A stretch of DNA of 54,055 bases from an uncultured Spirochaetaceae bacterium (lineage in GTDB: Bacteria; Spirochaetota; Spirochaetia; Sphaerochaetales; Sphaerochaetaceae), in NCBI GenBank assembly GCA_900315435.1, contig OMYY01000019.1, forward strand, positions 1 to 54,055. Direction: 5' to 3'. The notes under the pieces were generated by a model, which was not told the DNA's origin, did no database searches, and saw only the letters and a program-made list of their open reading frames with translations. This document shows positions 1 through 8,156 of this stretch, piece after piece. Numbering within the stretch: the stretch's first letter is position 1; each line of letters starts with the position of its first letter. Position numbers and translations under genes: made by a program.

Positions 1-1
1 C

Positions 2-190
2 AAAATCTTGATTGCGTGGCGGGAACAGGCGGCGAAGTTGGAGGCCGGGGAGATCACCAAGGAGGACTATGACCGCTGGCGCTACAACTACCCGAAGTAC
101 GACACCACCCAGCGGTGGGCCAAAGTCCCCTCGAAGGAATTAAGCGATGCTCTGATAAAAGGATTGAAGAAACAGAGAAAAGACAAATAA
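2..190 (+). CDS. C-terminal fragment of an unknown protein (5' end outside window)
   Basis: The frame is open from the left edge to a TAA at 188-190 and gives about 62 residues rich in Lys, Glu, Tyr and Trp. The tail is charged and probably helical and ends in KKQRKDK. It is followed directly by a good Rho-independent hairpin, so this is the natural end of a gene. I do not recognise the family. The Trp/Tyr-rich tail resembles C termini of proteins on Firmicutes mobile elements, but that is an impression only. Its position just outside guaA, next to short repeats, suggests it is cargo of an integrated element. No function is assigned. Confidence 0.5.
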   Translation, partial: KILIAWREQAAKLEAGEITKEDYDRWRYNYPKYDTTQRWAKVPSKELSDALIKGLKKQRKDK

Positions 191-196
191 CAAAAA

Positions 197-236
197 AGGT
201 CTTGCCGACTGGTGAAAGTCAGCAAGACCTTTTTCT
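197..236 (+). terminator. Rho-independent terminator of the left-edge gene
   Basis: AGGTCTTGC at 197-205 pairs with GCAAGACCT at 222-230. Inside the loop GACT and AGTC can pair further. A run of T follows. It lies 7 nt after the stop codon of the partial left-edge gene. Confidence 0.85.
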
Positions 237-247
237 TAGGATATGGA

Positions 248-296
248 GGATTTACCCGCAAGCCACCCGTTATACGGGAGTGAACAAAGTAAATCC
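248..296. repeat. Nested inverted repeat in the presumed element end
   Basis: GGATTTAC at 248-255 is complementary to GTAAATCC at 289-296. Between them CCCGT (266-270) pairs with ACGGG (274-278) around a TAT loop. There is no T tract, so it is unlikely to be a terminator. It could be a recombinase or accessory-protein site. Confidence 0.5.
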
Positions 297-308
297 GGTT
301 TTGGTATC

Positions 309-328
309 TGCTATCAATTTGCTATCAA
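309..328 (+). repeat. Direct repeat TGCTATCAA x2 (possible integrase arm sites)
   Basis: TGCTATCAA occurs at 309-317 and again at 320-328, an 11-bp period. Short tandem repeats about 60-80 bp from the crossover core are typical arm-type sites of tyrosine integrases. Here the presumed core is the guaA stop region at 386-397. Confidence 0.45.
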
Positions 329-385
329 ATGCCCCGTTTCCGCTTTAAGACCCCAGTGTTTTCAAGGCTTTGCGGGTTTTGTCAG

Positions 386-1936
386 TTATTCCCACTCAAT
401 CGTCCCCGGCGGTTTGGAAGTGATGTCATACAGGACACGGTTGACTCCCGATACCTCGTTGCAGATGCGGTTGGCGCACCGTGCAAGCACCTCGGGCGGG
501 AAACGGAACCAGTCGGCCGTCATGGCGTCCTCGCTGGTCACGGCACGCAGCGTGCAGACCTCGCGATAAGTGCGGTGATCCCCCTGCACGCCTACAGACT
601 TGACGGGAAGCAGGTCGGCAAGCGCCTGCCAGATCTTTCCGTACAGGCCGGCCTTGCGGATCTCCTCGATGAAGATCGCGTCGACCTCCCTGAGCGTATC
701 GAGCCTTTCCTTGGTGATCTCGCCGATGCAGCGCACACCGAGACCCGGACCGGGGAACGGATGGCGGTCCACCATCTCCTCCGGCAGGCCAAGCTCGCGT
801 CCAAGCTGGCGGACCTCGTCCTTGAACAGCTCCTTCAGCGGTTCCAGCAACTGCCACTTCAAGTCCTTCGGGAGACCTCCGACATTATGGTGGCTCTTGA
901 TGGTGGATGACGGCCCCCCACTGGGAGAACGGCTCTCAATCACATCCGGGTAGAGCGTCCCTTGGGCAAGGAACGAAATGTCGCCACACTGGCGGGCAGT
1001 CTTATAGAAGGTGTCGACGAACACCTTGCCGATGATATGGCGCTTGGTCTCAGGATCACTGACCCCTTTCAGGGCGGTCAGGAAGTCGTTTTCCGCATCC
1101 GCATAGACGAACCGCATCTGATAGTGGTCCCGGAAAACCTTTTGGACCTGTTCGGCCTCGCCCTTTCGGAGCAGACCATTGTTGACGAAGACGCAGACCA
1201 GCTGGTCGCCGATGGCCTTGTGGATCAAGACCGCGCAGACCGAGGAATCGACACCCCCGGAAAGGCCGAGCAACACCTGCTTGCCGCCAACCTGCTGACG
1301 AATCTGGGCGACCGCGTCATCAACGAAGTTGCCCATGTTCCAGTCGTTTTTGGCATGGCAGATGCCGATGACGAAGTTTTCCAGCATCCTGTTCCCTTCC
1401 CTGGTGTGAACCACTTCCGGATGAAACTGGACACCATAGAAATGCCGCTCGTCGTTCTCGATGACCGTGTAGGGACAATTCGGGGTATCGGCGGTGATGC
1501 GGAACCCGTCGGCCATCCTGTCGACAGAATCCCCGTGGCTCATCCAGATCTGGCTACCCTGGCTGACACCCGCAAGCAAGCGGCTTCCTGCGTCAGTAAT
1601 GTGCAGACCAGCCAGTCCATACTCCTTCTTCCTCGCGCTTGCGACGTGGCCACCCAGCGTCCATGTCATGACCTGCAGACCGTAGCAGATGCCCAGGATG
1701 GGGATGCCCAGCTTGAAGATCTCGGGATCGGGATGGGGAGCGCCCTCCTCGTCGACGCTTGCAGGTCCTCCAGAAAGGATCAGGCCGACAGGATGGACGC
1801 TCTTGATGGCCTCGGCCTTTGTCGTGAAAGGCACGATGGTGCTGTAGACACCCAGATCTCGCACACGGCGTGCGATCAACTGGCTGTATTGCGCGCCAAA
1901 GTCCAGCACAAGAACGGTATCGTGGGTTTGGGGCAT
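386..1936 (-). CDS. guaA: GMP synthase (glutamine-hydrolysing)
   Basis: Converts XMP to GMP using glutamine and ATP, the last step of GMP synthesis. The 516 residues are full length. The N-terminal glutamine amidotransferase domain has the nucleophile in GICYGLQ (Cys84) and the partner His172/Glu174 in FHPEV. The ATP pyrophosphatase domain starts near residue 215 with the PP-loop SGGVDSS (226-232). The dimerisation domain ends in the conserved GTIEWE. It lies 59 bp after ecfS on the same strand and may be read from the helicase-plsC-ecf run. Its 3' end is the presumed attachment site of the element at 1-385. Confidence 0.97.
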   Translation of the reverse strand: MPQTHDTVLVLDFGAQYSQLIARRVRDLGVYSTIVPFTTKAEAIKSVHPVGLILSGGPASVDEEGAPHPDPEIFKLGIPILGICYGLQVMTWTLGGHVASARKKEYGLAGLHITDAGSRLLAGVSQGSQIWMSHGDSVDRMADGFRITADTPNCPYTVIENDERHFYGVQFHPEVVHTREGNRMLENFVIGICHAKNDWNMGNFVDDAVAQIRQQVGGKQVLLGLSGGVDSSVCAVLIHKAIGDQLVCVFVNNGLLRKGEAEQVQKVFRDHYQMRFVYADAENDFLTALKGVSDPETKRHIIGKVFVDTFYKTARQCGDISFLAQGTLYPDVIESRSPSGGPSSTIKSHHNVGGLPKDLKWQLLEPLKELFKDEVRQLGRELGLPEEMVDRHPFPGPGLGVRCIGEITKERLDTLREVDAIFIEEIRKAGLYGKIWQALADLLPVKSVGVQGDHRTYREVCTLRAVTSEDAMTADWFRFPPEVLARCANRICNEVSGVNRVLYDITSKPPGTIEWE

Positions 1937-1995
1937 CGATTTCCTCCAATGGATGGAATCCTACCAAAAAGCACCGGTTCTGTACAGGATTCTCC

Positions 1996-2517
1996 TTACC
2001 AGGAAAGCGAGCGAACCGGAGGATACGCCTTGGCGACAGCCAAGGAGACTGCAAGACCGAGCAGGAATCCTACGGTCACCTGCCCGAAGTTGCCCGGAAT
2101 CTCGGCGGCCGCGACGCCAAAGCCTGCGATAAACAGGCCGGAAAGCAGGAAATACCCACCCACCACCATCACGACAGCGGCAAGATAGGCGAAAATCTTG
2201 CGGAGCCAGCTCGAGGTGTCGCCACGGATGATCAGGGCGACGAACAAGCCCTCAAACCCATGGCAGACAAACGAAACAGGAGCCCACTGGGCATAGCCGG
2301 AAAGCAGGTCGGCAAGAGCTGCGCCCAGACCAGCGGTCAGGAACGCGGTCCAAGGACCGAAGGTAAGGGCGATGAAGAGGATTGCCACATCGCTTAGATT
2401 CAAATAGCCACGCGCGGTGGGAATTTTCACCACCATGGTGAAGACGACGACAACAGCCGTCAAGATAGCAATGACGGCGACTTGCAAAGCACTACTCTTT
2501 TTCTTCGTTTCCATCAT
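1996..2517 (-). CDS. ECF transporter substrate-binding (S) component
   Basis: A 173-residue integral membrane protein with about five or six hydrophobic segments. After the first segment comes the S-component pattern (RGYLNLSDVAILFIALTFGP), then GLGAALADLLSGYAQWAP and HGFEGL, matching the family annotated as ECF S component (PF07155 type). It would bind a vitamin or precursor; the substrate cannot be read from sequence. It follows ecfT by 60 bp in the order A-T-S, so it is probably the dedicated partner of these energising subunits. The tandem ATG ATG start has a GAGGG Shine-Dalgarno 5 nt upstream. Confidence 0.85.
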   Translation of the reverse strand: MMETKKKSSALQVAVIAILTAVVVVFTMVVKIPTARGYLNLSDVAILFIALTFGPWTAFLTAGLGAALADLLSGYAQWAPVSFVCHGFEGLFVALIIRGDTSSWLRKIFAYLAAVVMVVGGYFLLSGLFIAGFGVAAAEIPGNFGQVTVGFLLGLAVSLAVAKAYPPVRSLSW

Positions 2518-2577
2518 ACAAGCCCTCTTGCAGTCTGCAGTAACCTCTTAAAGGAAAAGTGTCAATACACGATTGGT

Positions 2578-3336
2578 TCACATTCGGCAGACGAGAAACA
2601 GGACAATCACCCCGGTCACCACCAGAACACAGCTCAGGACACCATGGCGGTATTGGGAGAAATCATGGTACCGGGTCCTTCTTCCCCGCCTGCCATACCC
2701 CCGTTGCTCAAGACTCATGGCCAGGAAAGGAATGGAACGAAGAGATACAACGAGCGCGCTGGTCAAGGTGGGGAGCATGTCCTTCAGATGGCTCTTGCCG
2801 CTACAGACATTCGGACGGCGGAGCTTGTGGCTCTCCTGGATTTCCTTGAAACTGTCGCCGATGAAGGGAATGTAGGTGAACGCAAGGGTGACCACCAAGG
2901 CTACCTTGTAGGGCAGATGCCAGGATAGGAGGACCAAGGTGATATCGTGCATCTTCGTAGTGGCGAACAGCAACGTGCAGGTGAAGGTGATTCCCATGAA
3001 GCGCCCCATCAGCAACAGCGTCTGCCACAGCCCCGCCCAAGTGACCACAGTCCAGCCCCTGATGGACAGACAGCCCTCCCCGGTCCGTTGCGAGAAGGGC
3101 ATGAAAAGCACCATGAAGAGCAACATGGCGGAAATCGATGCAAGCACTCGCCGGCTGTACTTCACCCCGACAGATCCCACCATCACCACAAACAGAATCC
3201 CGACAACCACCCACAACGAACCAAGGGTGACCGGCAGGAAGAACCATATGGTCATCGCAACCAGGAAAAGCACCTTGGCCCGGGGATCGATCCGGTAGAG
3301 CGGGCCACGGCCTGCGATGAACGTGTCGCTTGTCAT
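2578..3336 (-). CDS. ecfT: ECF transporter transmembrane (T) component
   Basis: A 252-residue membrane protein of the EcfT/CbiQ family, which couples the ATPase to the S component. The N terminus has RIDPRAKVLFLVAMTIWF, typical of the family, followed by several membrane segments. The C-terminal cytoplasmic part carries the Ala-Arg-Gly-like coupling motif (SLEQRGYGRRGRRTRY). Its ATG overlaps the stop of the ATPase gene by 4 bp, indicating translational coupling. Confidence 0.9.
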   Translation of the reverse strand: MTSDTFIAGRGPLYRIDPRAKVLFLVAMTIWFFLPVTLGSLWVVVGILFVVMVGSVGVKYSRRVLASISAMLLFMVLFMPFSQRTGEGCLSIRGWTVVTWAGLWQTLLLMGRFMGITFTCTLLFATTKMHDITLVLLSWHLPYKVALVVTLAFTYIPFIGDSFKEIQESHKLRRPNVCSGKSHLKDMLPTLTSALVVSLRSIPFLAMSLEQRGYGRRGRRTRYHDFSQYRHGVLSCVLVVTGVIVLFLVCRM

Positions 3337-4751
3337 GCCCTCACCATCCTTTGCCCGTCAATCCGGTACCCATCCGTTCCCACAAGCCGCGCGAACTGGG
3401 AATCGTGGGAAATGACAAGGATACCGCTGCCCTTGCCCCCCAGCAAGCGCGTGATTTCCTGGGCCTTGCGGTAGGTAAGCGCATTGTCCAGCTCGTCAAG
3501 GATATAGAAAGGTCGGTCAAGCAGGTAGTAGACAGCACCCTGCAATGCCTTCCGCTGGGGATAGCTCATCGTCGTCGGCGTATCCTCCGGATCCAACCCG
3601 AAAAGGGAACAGGCCTCCGCCACCCGTTCGGAAATCTCCTTGCGGTCCACCGAGGCGTCACGTTCAAGCGACCAGGACAGCTCGTCCCTGACCGTCGGCA
3701 AAAAAATCTGCAGGTCCGGGTTCTGGAACAAGTACCCAACCGTGCAGTTCAGCTCATTCCTGTCCAGCCTTCTGCCATCAATCGTCATCGTCCCCTTCTC
3801 GAACGGATCCAGTCCGCACGCGACGCGGGCGAAGGTGCTTTTGCCCGAGCCATTCTCCCCCACCAGGGTGATGATCTGGCCGCTCTCCAGACGGAACTCG
3901 GGAACCTCGAGATGAAAGACGCGGCGCTCCTCGTCACTGACCCGTCGATGGACGATCCGGATATCGCGGGCCTCAAGCACATGCATGTTCCCCTCTGGCT
4001 TGACCGGCCGGAGCGGCACAAGCCCGTCATCCCCGCACAAGGCACTGAACGAGGCCCGAGGGTCCTCTCCAGCGGGAACCAACCTGCCATCTTCCAGAAG
4101 ATACGTATCATCAAACAACCCGGGAAACTGGGACAGATACCGGGAAGCAAATACCAGTACTGCATGTCCGCTTCGCCGAATCGCGTCGGCGAGCCGCTCC
4201 CTCCAGTCCTGGTCCAGATCATCAAAGCTCTCGTCCAGAATCCAGAGCTTCGGGTCCAGCATCTCTTCCAAGGCGACAAGCACCCGCTTGCGCTCGCCAC
4301 CAGAAAGCTGGGACTCGCTCACCTTGCGATACTTCTCAAGACCCCAACGCTTCAGCGCCTGGTCGACGCGCTGGCGCATCTCCTGCCGTTCAACACCCAT
4401 CGATTCCAAAGGGAAAGCAAGCTCGTCCTCCACCGTGGAGGCGATGAACTGCTCCTGGGGATTCTGGCTGACGTAGCCGACTTCCTCGACCAAGTCCCAG
4501 GGCTCACATGCCAAGAGATCCTTTCCATCCAGCATCAAGGATCCCGTAATCGGACCCCCAAGGTACTTGGGTGTCAGGCCGGAAAGAATGCGGGCCAGTG
4601 TGGACTTGCCAGCGTCGAAAGGACCGAGCACCAGCACTTTCCGTCCCGTGGGAATAGAGAGGCCGAGGTGGTCGAGCACCTGACGGGAAGGTTTTCCCGT
4701 GTAGCTTTGGTAGGAATAACCGAGGCCACGGACCTCGAGCAACTCAGCCAT
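3333..4751 (-). CDS. ecfA: ECF transporter ATPase, two ABC domains fused
   Basis: The 472 residues contain two ABC ATPase domains, the fused form of EcfA1/EcfA2. Domain 1 has Walker A GPFDAGKST, Q-loop YVSQNPQEQF, an intact signature LSGGERKR and Walker B LWILDES, but where the switch His is expected it reads VLVFASRY. Domain 2 has Walker A GENGSGKST, Q-loop FQNPDLQIF and switch His VISHD, but its signature has decayed to SYPQRK. In a head-to-tail sandwich this leaves one complete nucleotide site (domain 2 Walker and His with domain 1 signature) and one degenerate site. It overlaps plsC by 8 bp and ecfT by 4 bp. Confidence 0.93.
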   Translation of the reverse strand: MAELLEVRGLGYSYQSYTGKPSRQVLDHLGLSIPTGRKVLVLGPFDAGKSTLARILSGLTPKYLGGPITGSLMLDGKDLLACEPWDLVEEVGYVSQNPQEQFIASTVEDELAFPLESMGVERQEMRQRVDQALKRWGLEKYRKVSESQLSGGERKRVLVALEEMLDPKLWILDESFDDLDQDWRERLADAIRRSGHAVLVFASRYLSQFPGLFDDTYLLEDGRLVPAGEDPRASFSALCGDDGLVPLRPVKPEGNMHVLEARDIRIVHRRVSDEERRVFHLEVPEFRLESGQIITLVGENGSGKSTFARVACGLDPFEKGTMTIDGRRLDRNELNCTVGYLFQNPDLQIFLPTVRDELSWSLERDASVDRKEISERVAEACSLFGLDPEDTPTTMSYPQRKALQGAVYYLLDRPFYILDELDNALTYRKAQEITRLLGGKGSGILVISHDSQFARLVGTDGYRIDGQRMVRA

Positions 4752-5493
4752 GGAGTTTCTCGATCTTATCGTGCTCGGCGACGACTTCGTCCTGCACGAG
4801 AGAATGGATTGCTTTTCGTTGCTCGTCAGTCATCGACGAGGTGTCGACCGGCCTGCCAATCGAGACGTAGACGTGCGTGTGCCACTTCCGGCGAGACTCT
4901 AGCGACGTACGGGTACCCTCGATGGCGATCGGGACAATCACCGCCTTGCTTCTCGTGGCAAGATTGAAACTCCCTGCCTTGAATTCGGCGACCTTGCCGG
5001 TCCTGCTCCGTGTTCCCTCGGGGAAAACCAGCATGGGAATGCCCTTTTCCACATTGGCCACTCCGTCAAGGATCGCCTTGATCGAGGAACGGACACTCTT
5101 GCGGTCGATAAAGACACAGTCGAGCACCTTGCACCACCAATTGATGATGGGGACCTTCTTGATCTCCACCTTGGTGATGACACCCGGCTCACGCCTGACC
5201 GCGGAGAAAATGGCGGGCAGGTCGAGCAGGCTCTGGTGGTTGGCGATATAGCAGATCCGCCCGTCGGAAGGAAGGTTCTCCCTTCCCATGACGTGGTAGG
5301 AGATGCCGAGGCACACGAAGAAGGCGCCACTCATGAATCTGAGCCAATGGTCGCGCCACCAGACGGCCGCACGCTTTCCTCCCAGAAGGCGGAGGATGGC
5401 ATAGGGGAGGAAGACCAGCACGACGTTGCTGGCAAGCAGGGGTGCGAGCACGACCGCCCCAAGGCAGATTCTGAGCTTTGCCAGCATGGTCAT
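4744..5493 (-). CDS. plsC: 1-acyl-sn-glycerol-3-phosphate acyltransferase
   Basis: Transfers an acyl chain to lysophosphatidic acid to give phosphatidic acid for phospholipid synthesis. The 249 residues have an N-terminal hydrophobic anchor, the HX4D catalytic motif in NHQSLLD, and the glycerol-phosphate-binding motif in FPEGTRSRTG. Later VIVPIAIEGT matches the fourth conserved block. The start ATG follows an AGGG Shine-Dalgarno and overlaps the helicase stop by 4 bp; the second Met, two codons in, is an alternative. Confidence 0.92.
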   Translation of the reverse strand: MTMLAKLRICLGAVVLAPLLASNVVLVFLPYAILRLLGGKRAAVWWRDHWLRFMSGAFFVCLGISYHVMGRENLPSDGRICYIANHQSLLDLPAIFSAVRREPGVITKVEIKKVPIINWWCKVLDCVFIDRKSVRSSIKAILDGVANVEKGIPMLVFPEGTRSRTGKVAEFKAGSFNLATRSKAVIVPIAIEGTRTSLESRRKWHTHVYVSIGRPVDTSSMTDEQRKAIHSLVQDEVVAEHDKIEKLHG

Positions 5494-7118
5494 TTACCCT
5501 CTTGTTTCTTTTTCCTGCCGAACAGCCAGGCGAAGAATCCTTTTTTCTGCTTCGGCGGAAGCGGTTGCTCCGCGTTCGGCATGACCACCGGCTTCTTGGC
5601 CTGCTTTGGCTTCTCTCCCCTCTGCGGGAGGCGCTTCGGCTGGATCTTCTGCTCGGCGTTCATCGTCTGGCTCTCTTCCTGGTATTCCTGCTTGTAGTAG
5701 GCCAGGCGCTGCTCAAGCGGCATATTCTGGATTTCGGCATAGCTCTTGCGCGGACGTCCAGCGGCAGGTCTCGGCTTGCGCTCGCCCTTTGGAGCGTCGT
5801 TTCGGCGTCTATCTCCCCTCCGGGAGGAAGAGCGGTCTCCTCCACGGCGGCTGGAAGACCGACCCCCTCTGCCACGGCCGCGGTATCCTTCCTCGCAGTC
5901 CGTGCTATGGCCGGCGTATTCCTTGGTAGAGACGAGATCACGGAACTTCATGTCCTTGGTCTTGTCTTCGACCACGGGAAGGTCTCCCTCCTGTGGCCAG
6001 ATTACGGGAATCTTCATCTTGATATAATCCTCGATTCCCTCAAGGCCATAGACATACTCCTCATCGGCGAACGTGATCGCCTTGCCACTCTTGCCGGCAC
6101 GGGCGGTACGTCCGATACGATGGACGTAGCTCTCGAAATCCTCCGGGATATCGTAGTTCACCACCATCGCCAGGTCATCGATCTGCAGGCCACGGGCCGC
6201 GACATCGGTGGCGACCAGGTATTTGATCTTGCCCTCTTTCATGTCGTCGATCGTGCGCAGCCGCTTGCTCTGCGGCATGTCTCCCATCAGATAACTGGTA
6301 GGGAACCCGTTCAGGGTCAGACGTTTGGCCACCTCGATGCAGGTGCTCTTCATATTGGTGAAGATCAGACAGCTTTCCGGCTTTTCCTTGGTGAGGACCT
6401 GGAGGAACAGACCGAACTTGTCGCTCTTCGCGACATGGTACAGCTCCTGGGTGATTGCCTTGACGGTGACCTCCTCGGGATGGATGGCGACCTCTTCCGG
6501 CTCGTTCATGTATTGCCAGGCAAGGTTCTGCACCTTGGTGCCCAGCGTGGCGCTGAAGAGCATGGTCTGCCGTTCCTTCTGGTCTCGCAGCAGGCAGAAC
6601 ATCTTCTGGATATCGGGATAGAATCCCATGTCGAACAGACGGTCGGCCTCGTCGACAACAAAGATGTCGAACTGGCGGAAGTCGATCTTGTGGGACTTCT
6701 GGAAATCCAGGATACGTCCCGGCGTGCAGACGAACAGGTCGCACCCCTTGTCCAGCACAGCCTCCTGCTTCTCATATCCGACGCCCCCGTAGAAGCAACC
6801 GATGACGATGCCATCGATGTGCTTGGCGAAGTTCTTGGCGTCCTCCTCGATCTGGACAGCCAGCTCACGAGTCGGGGCGACAACCAAAGCCTTGGGAAGG
6901 GAACTTTTCCCCTCCTCCTTGGCCTTCACGTAATCCTGCAGGATGGTAAGCAGGTAGACGGCAGTCTTTCCGCTGCCCGTCTTCGACTGCACCATCACAT
7001 CCTTGCCCGCCAGGGAAATGGGCAGGACCTTGGACTGGACTTCAGTGCAATCGGTGAAACCGAGATCGGCAATGCCATCAAGAATCGGTTTCGAAAGCGC
7101 GAGTTCCTCAAATTTCAT
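5490..7118 (-). CDS. DEAD-box ATP-dependent RNA helicase
   Basis: A 542-residue RNA helicase for rRNA or mRNA remodelling. Visible motifs in order: Q-motif region FTDCTEVQSKVLPISLAG, motif I SKTGSGKT, Ia APTRELA, II DEAD, III FSAT, and VI HRIGRTARAG. After residue about 400 is a basic, Arg/Ser/Gly-rich tail (RGRGRGGRSSSRR and repeats) followed by a Lys-rich end, which is typical of RNA-binding extensions. It is the first gene of the helicase-plsC-ecfA-ecfT-ecfS-guaA run. It has a purine-rich AAGGA upstream and an AT-rich 5' region. Confidence 0.93.
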   Translation of the reverse strand: MKFEELALSKPILDGIADLGFTDCTEVQSKVLPISLAGKDVMVQSKTGSGKTAVYLLTILQDYVKAKEEGKSSLPKALVVAPTRELAVQIEEDAKNFAKHIDGIVIGCFYGGVGYEKQEAVLDKGCDLFVCTPGRILDFQKSHKIDFRQFDIFVVDEADRLFDMGFYPDIQKMFCLLRDQKERQTMLFSATLGTKVQNLAWQYMNEPEEVAIHPEEVTVKAITQELYHVAKSDKFGLFLQVLTKEKPESCLIFTNMKSTCIEVAKRLTLNGFPTSYLMGDMPQSKRLRTIDDMKEGKIKYLVATDVAARGLQIDDLAMVVNYDIPEDFESYVHRIGRTARAGKSGKAITFADEEYVYGLEGIEDYIKMKIPVIWPQEGDLPVVEDKTKDMKFRDLVSTKEYAGHSTDCEEGYRGRGRGGRSSSRRGGDRSSSRRGDRRRNDAPKGERKPRPAAGRPRKSYAEIQNMPLEQRLAYYKQEYQEESQTMNAEQKIQPKRLPQRGEKPKQAKKPVVMPNAEQPLPPKQKKGFFAWLFGRKKKQEGK

Positions 7119-7246
7119 TTAAAATTTTTCCTTCTATAGAAATAAGGTTGAATTAACCTCTGGATTGCTGTTGATAGCTTATACCAAAAACCAAACTGTG
7201 TATAGGCAACAGAAAGGGCCTCCCGGAAAGGAAGCCCTTTGTTCGC
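7119..7246. other. Intergenic spacer upstream of the helicase gene
   Basis: AT-rich compared with its surroundings. It must hold the promoter of the helicase-plsC-ecf operon and the terminator of the aminotransferase gene. On the minus strand TATAGA lies 14 nt before the helicase ATG, but I found no convincing -35 box at the right distance. Confidence 0.5.
7208..7241 (-). terminator. Likely terminator after the aminotransferase gene
   Basis: AAAGGGC at 7213-7219 pairs with GCCCTTT at 7234-7240. On the minus strand the hairpin is followed by a broken T run (TTTCTGTT). It starts 6 bp beyond the aminotransferase stop codon. Confidence 0.6.
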
Positions 7247-8077
7247 TCAGTTATCGGTCAATTCCCAGTCACGGACCATCTTGCAGATGGCAAGCGTACG
7301 TTTTCGGTTCCCGGGAAGATGGACCTTGTTGATCTGGGTGACCGGCATGGCGGCCATGCTGGTAGCGCTGATGAACGCCTCGTCATAGTACCCTGCATCC
7401 AGCTCGCTCTCCTTGGGGGAGCGGAACACCACCTCGATGCCGAGCTTTTTGCAGGCCTTCAGGACCCGTGAACGGGTCACGCCTCCCAGCACCTCTTCAT
7501 CAGGAGCCGTAAAAAGCTTCCCGTCATGGAAGGCGTAGAAGTTCGACCTGGTACCCTCCAAGGCGTCCCCCTTGCGGTCGACGAGAATCGCCTCGAACCC
7601 GCCTTGGCGTTTCGCCTCCTCCAAAGCCATATACTGGAGCAGAAGGTTGCCGGTCTTGCAGGTGGGAAGCAGGCGTTCTCCATGGTAGGTGATCGCCTTC
7701 ACCCCGTCCCTATAGTACCTCTCGGGGTAGGAAAGCAGCGGGGCAGCCATGACGAAGCACATGGCCTCTGGACCTCCGTAGACCTGGATCTTCATGGTGG
7801 CATCACCGATATGGTCCGACTCGATCAGCAGATGGACCCAAGCGCCGATATCCTCATAAGAACAGGGAGGAACCAGCTTGATGCCGTCACAGGAATGGCG
7901 CAGACGCTCCAAATGGTCCTCAAGATGGACGACCTCGCCATGCAGCACGCGGAGGGACTCGTAGGTCTGGAACCCATACTGCACCTCTCGCAACGCGACC
8001 GGCACTACCGCCTGGTCGCTCGGAATCAACTGGCCATTCTTGATGACATGGTCACCCAGTTTCGCAACTGCGCTCAT
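7247..8077 (-). CDS. Class IV aminotransferase (branched-chain or D-amino-acid type)
   Basis: A 276-residue PLP enzyme of fold type IV. The PLP lysine lies in LPTCKTGNLLLQYMA and the cofactor-binding stretch is ALEGTRSNFYAFHDGKLFTAP. The mid-chain GGVTRSRVL and the end ISATSMAAMPVTQIN match this fold. The amino-acid specificity cannot be settled by eye, since branched-chain, D-alanine and aminodeoxychorismate enzymes share these motifs. It has an AAGAGG Shine-Dalgarno 6 nt before the ATG. It follows ftsK with a hairpin between them, so it is probably transcribed on its own. Confidence 0.85.
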   Translation of the reverse strand: MSAVAKLGDHVIKNGQLIPSDQAVVPVALREVQYGFQTYESLRVLHGEVVHLEDHLERLRHSCDGIKLVPPCSYEDIGAWVHLLIESDHIGDATMKIQVYGGPEAMCFVMAAPLLSYPERYYRDGVKAITYHGERLLPTCKTGNLLLQYMALEEAKRQGGFEAILVDRKGDALEGTRSNFYAFHDGKLFTAPDEEVLGGVTRSRVLKACKKLGIEVVFRSPKESELDAGYYDEAFISATSMAAMPVTQINKVHLPGNRKRTLAICKMVRDWELTDN

Positions 8078-8122
8078 AGCACGCCTCTTTTCAAAATGTT
8101 CTAGCTAGCAAGATACACAAGA

Positions 8123-8151
8123 AAGGCCGCTCCGGAAAGCGGAGCGACCTT
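8123..8151 (-). terminator. Terminator hairpin after ftsK
   Basis: CGCTCCG at 8128-8134 pairs with CGGAGCG at 8140-8146 around a GAAAG loop. AAGG and CCTT extend the stem after one mismatch. On the minus strand it is followed by CTTTCTTG, a weak U tract. It starts 6 bp after the ftsK stop. Confidence 0.6.
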
Positions 8152-8156
8152 CCCGT

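Larger units (their letters stand above)
1..397. mobile_element. Putative end of an integrative element inserted at the 3' end of guaA
   Basis: The last 12 bases of guaA (GAGTGGGAATAA read on the minus strand, 386-397) encode the conserved end of GMP synthase. Tyrosine-recombinase elements are known to use this site, which regenerates the end of the gene. The 195 nt outside it carry no gene but contain two copies of TGCTATCAA spaced 11 bp and a nested inverted repeat, as expected for integrase arm sites. A gene fragment with its own terminator lies beyond. No integrase and no second att copy are visible, so the call is inferred. Confidence 0.4.

Noticed and set aside
3330-4967. A long plus-strand frame across ecfA and plsC, and similar ones over the helicase (5478-7139) and the pepF region (43320-45221)
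   Set aside because: Each spans or lies opposite genes with clear catalytic motifs and crosses gene borders, as shadows do.
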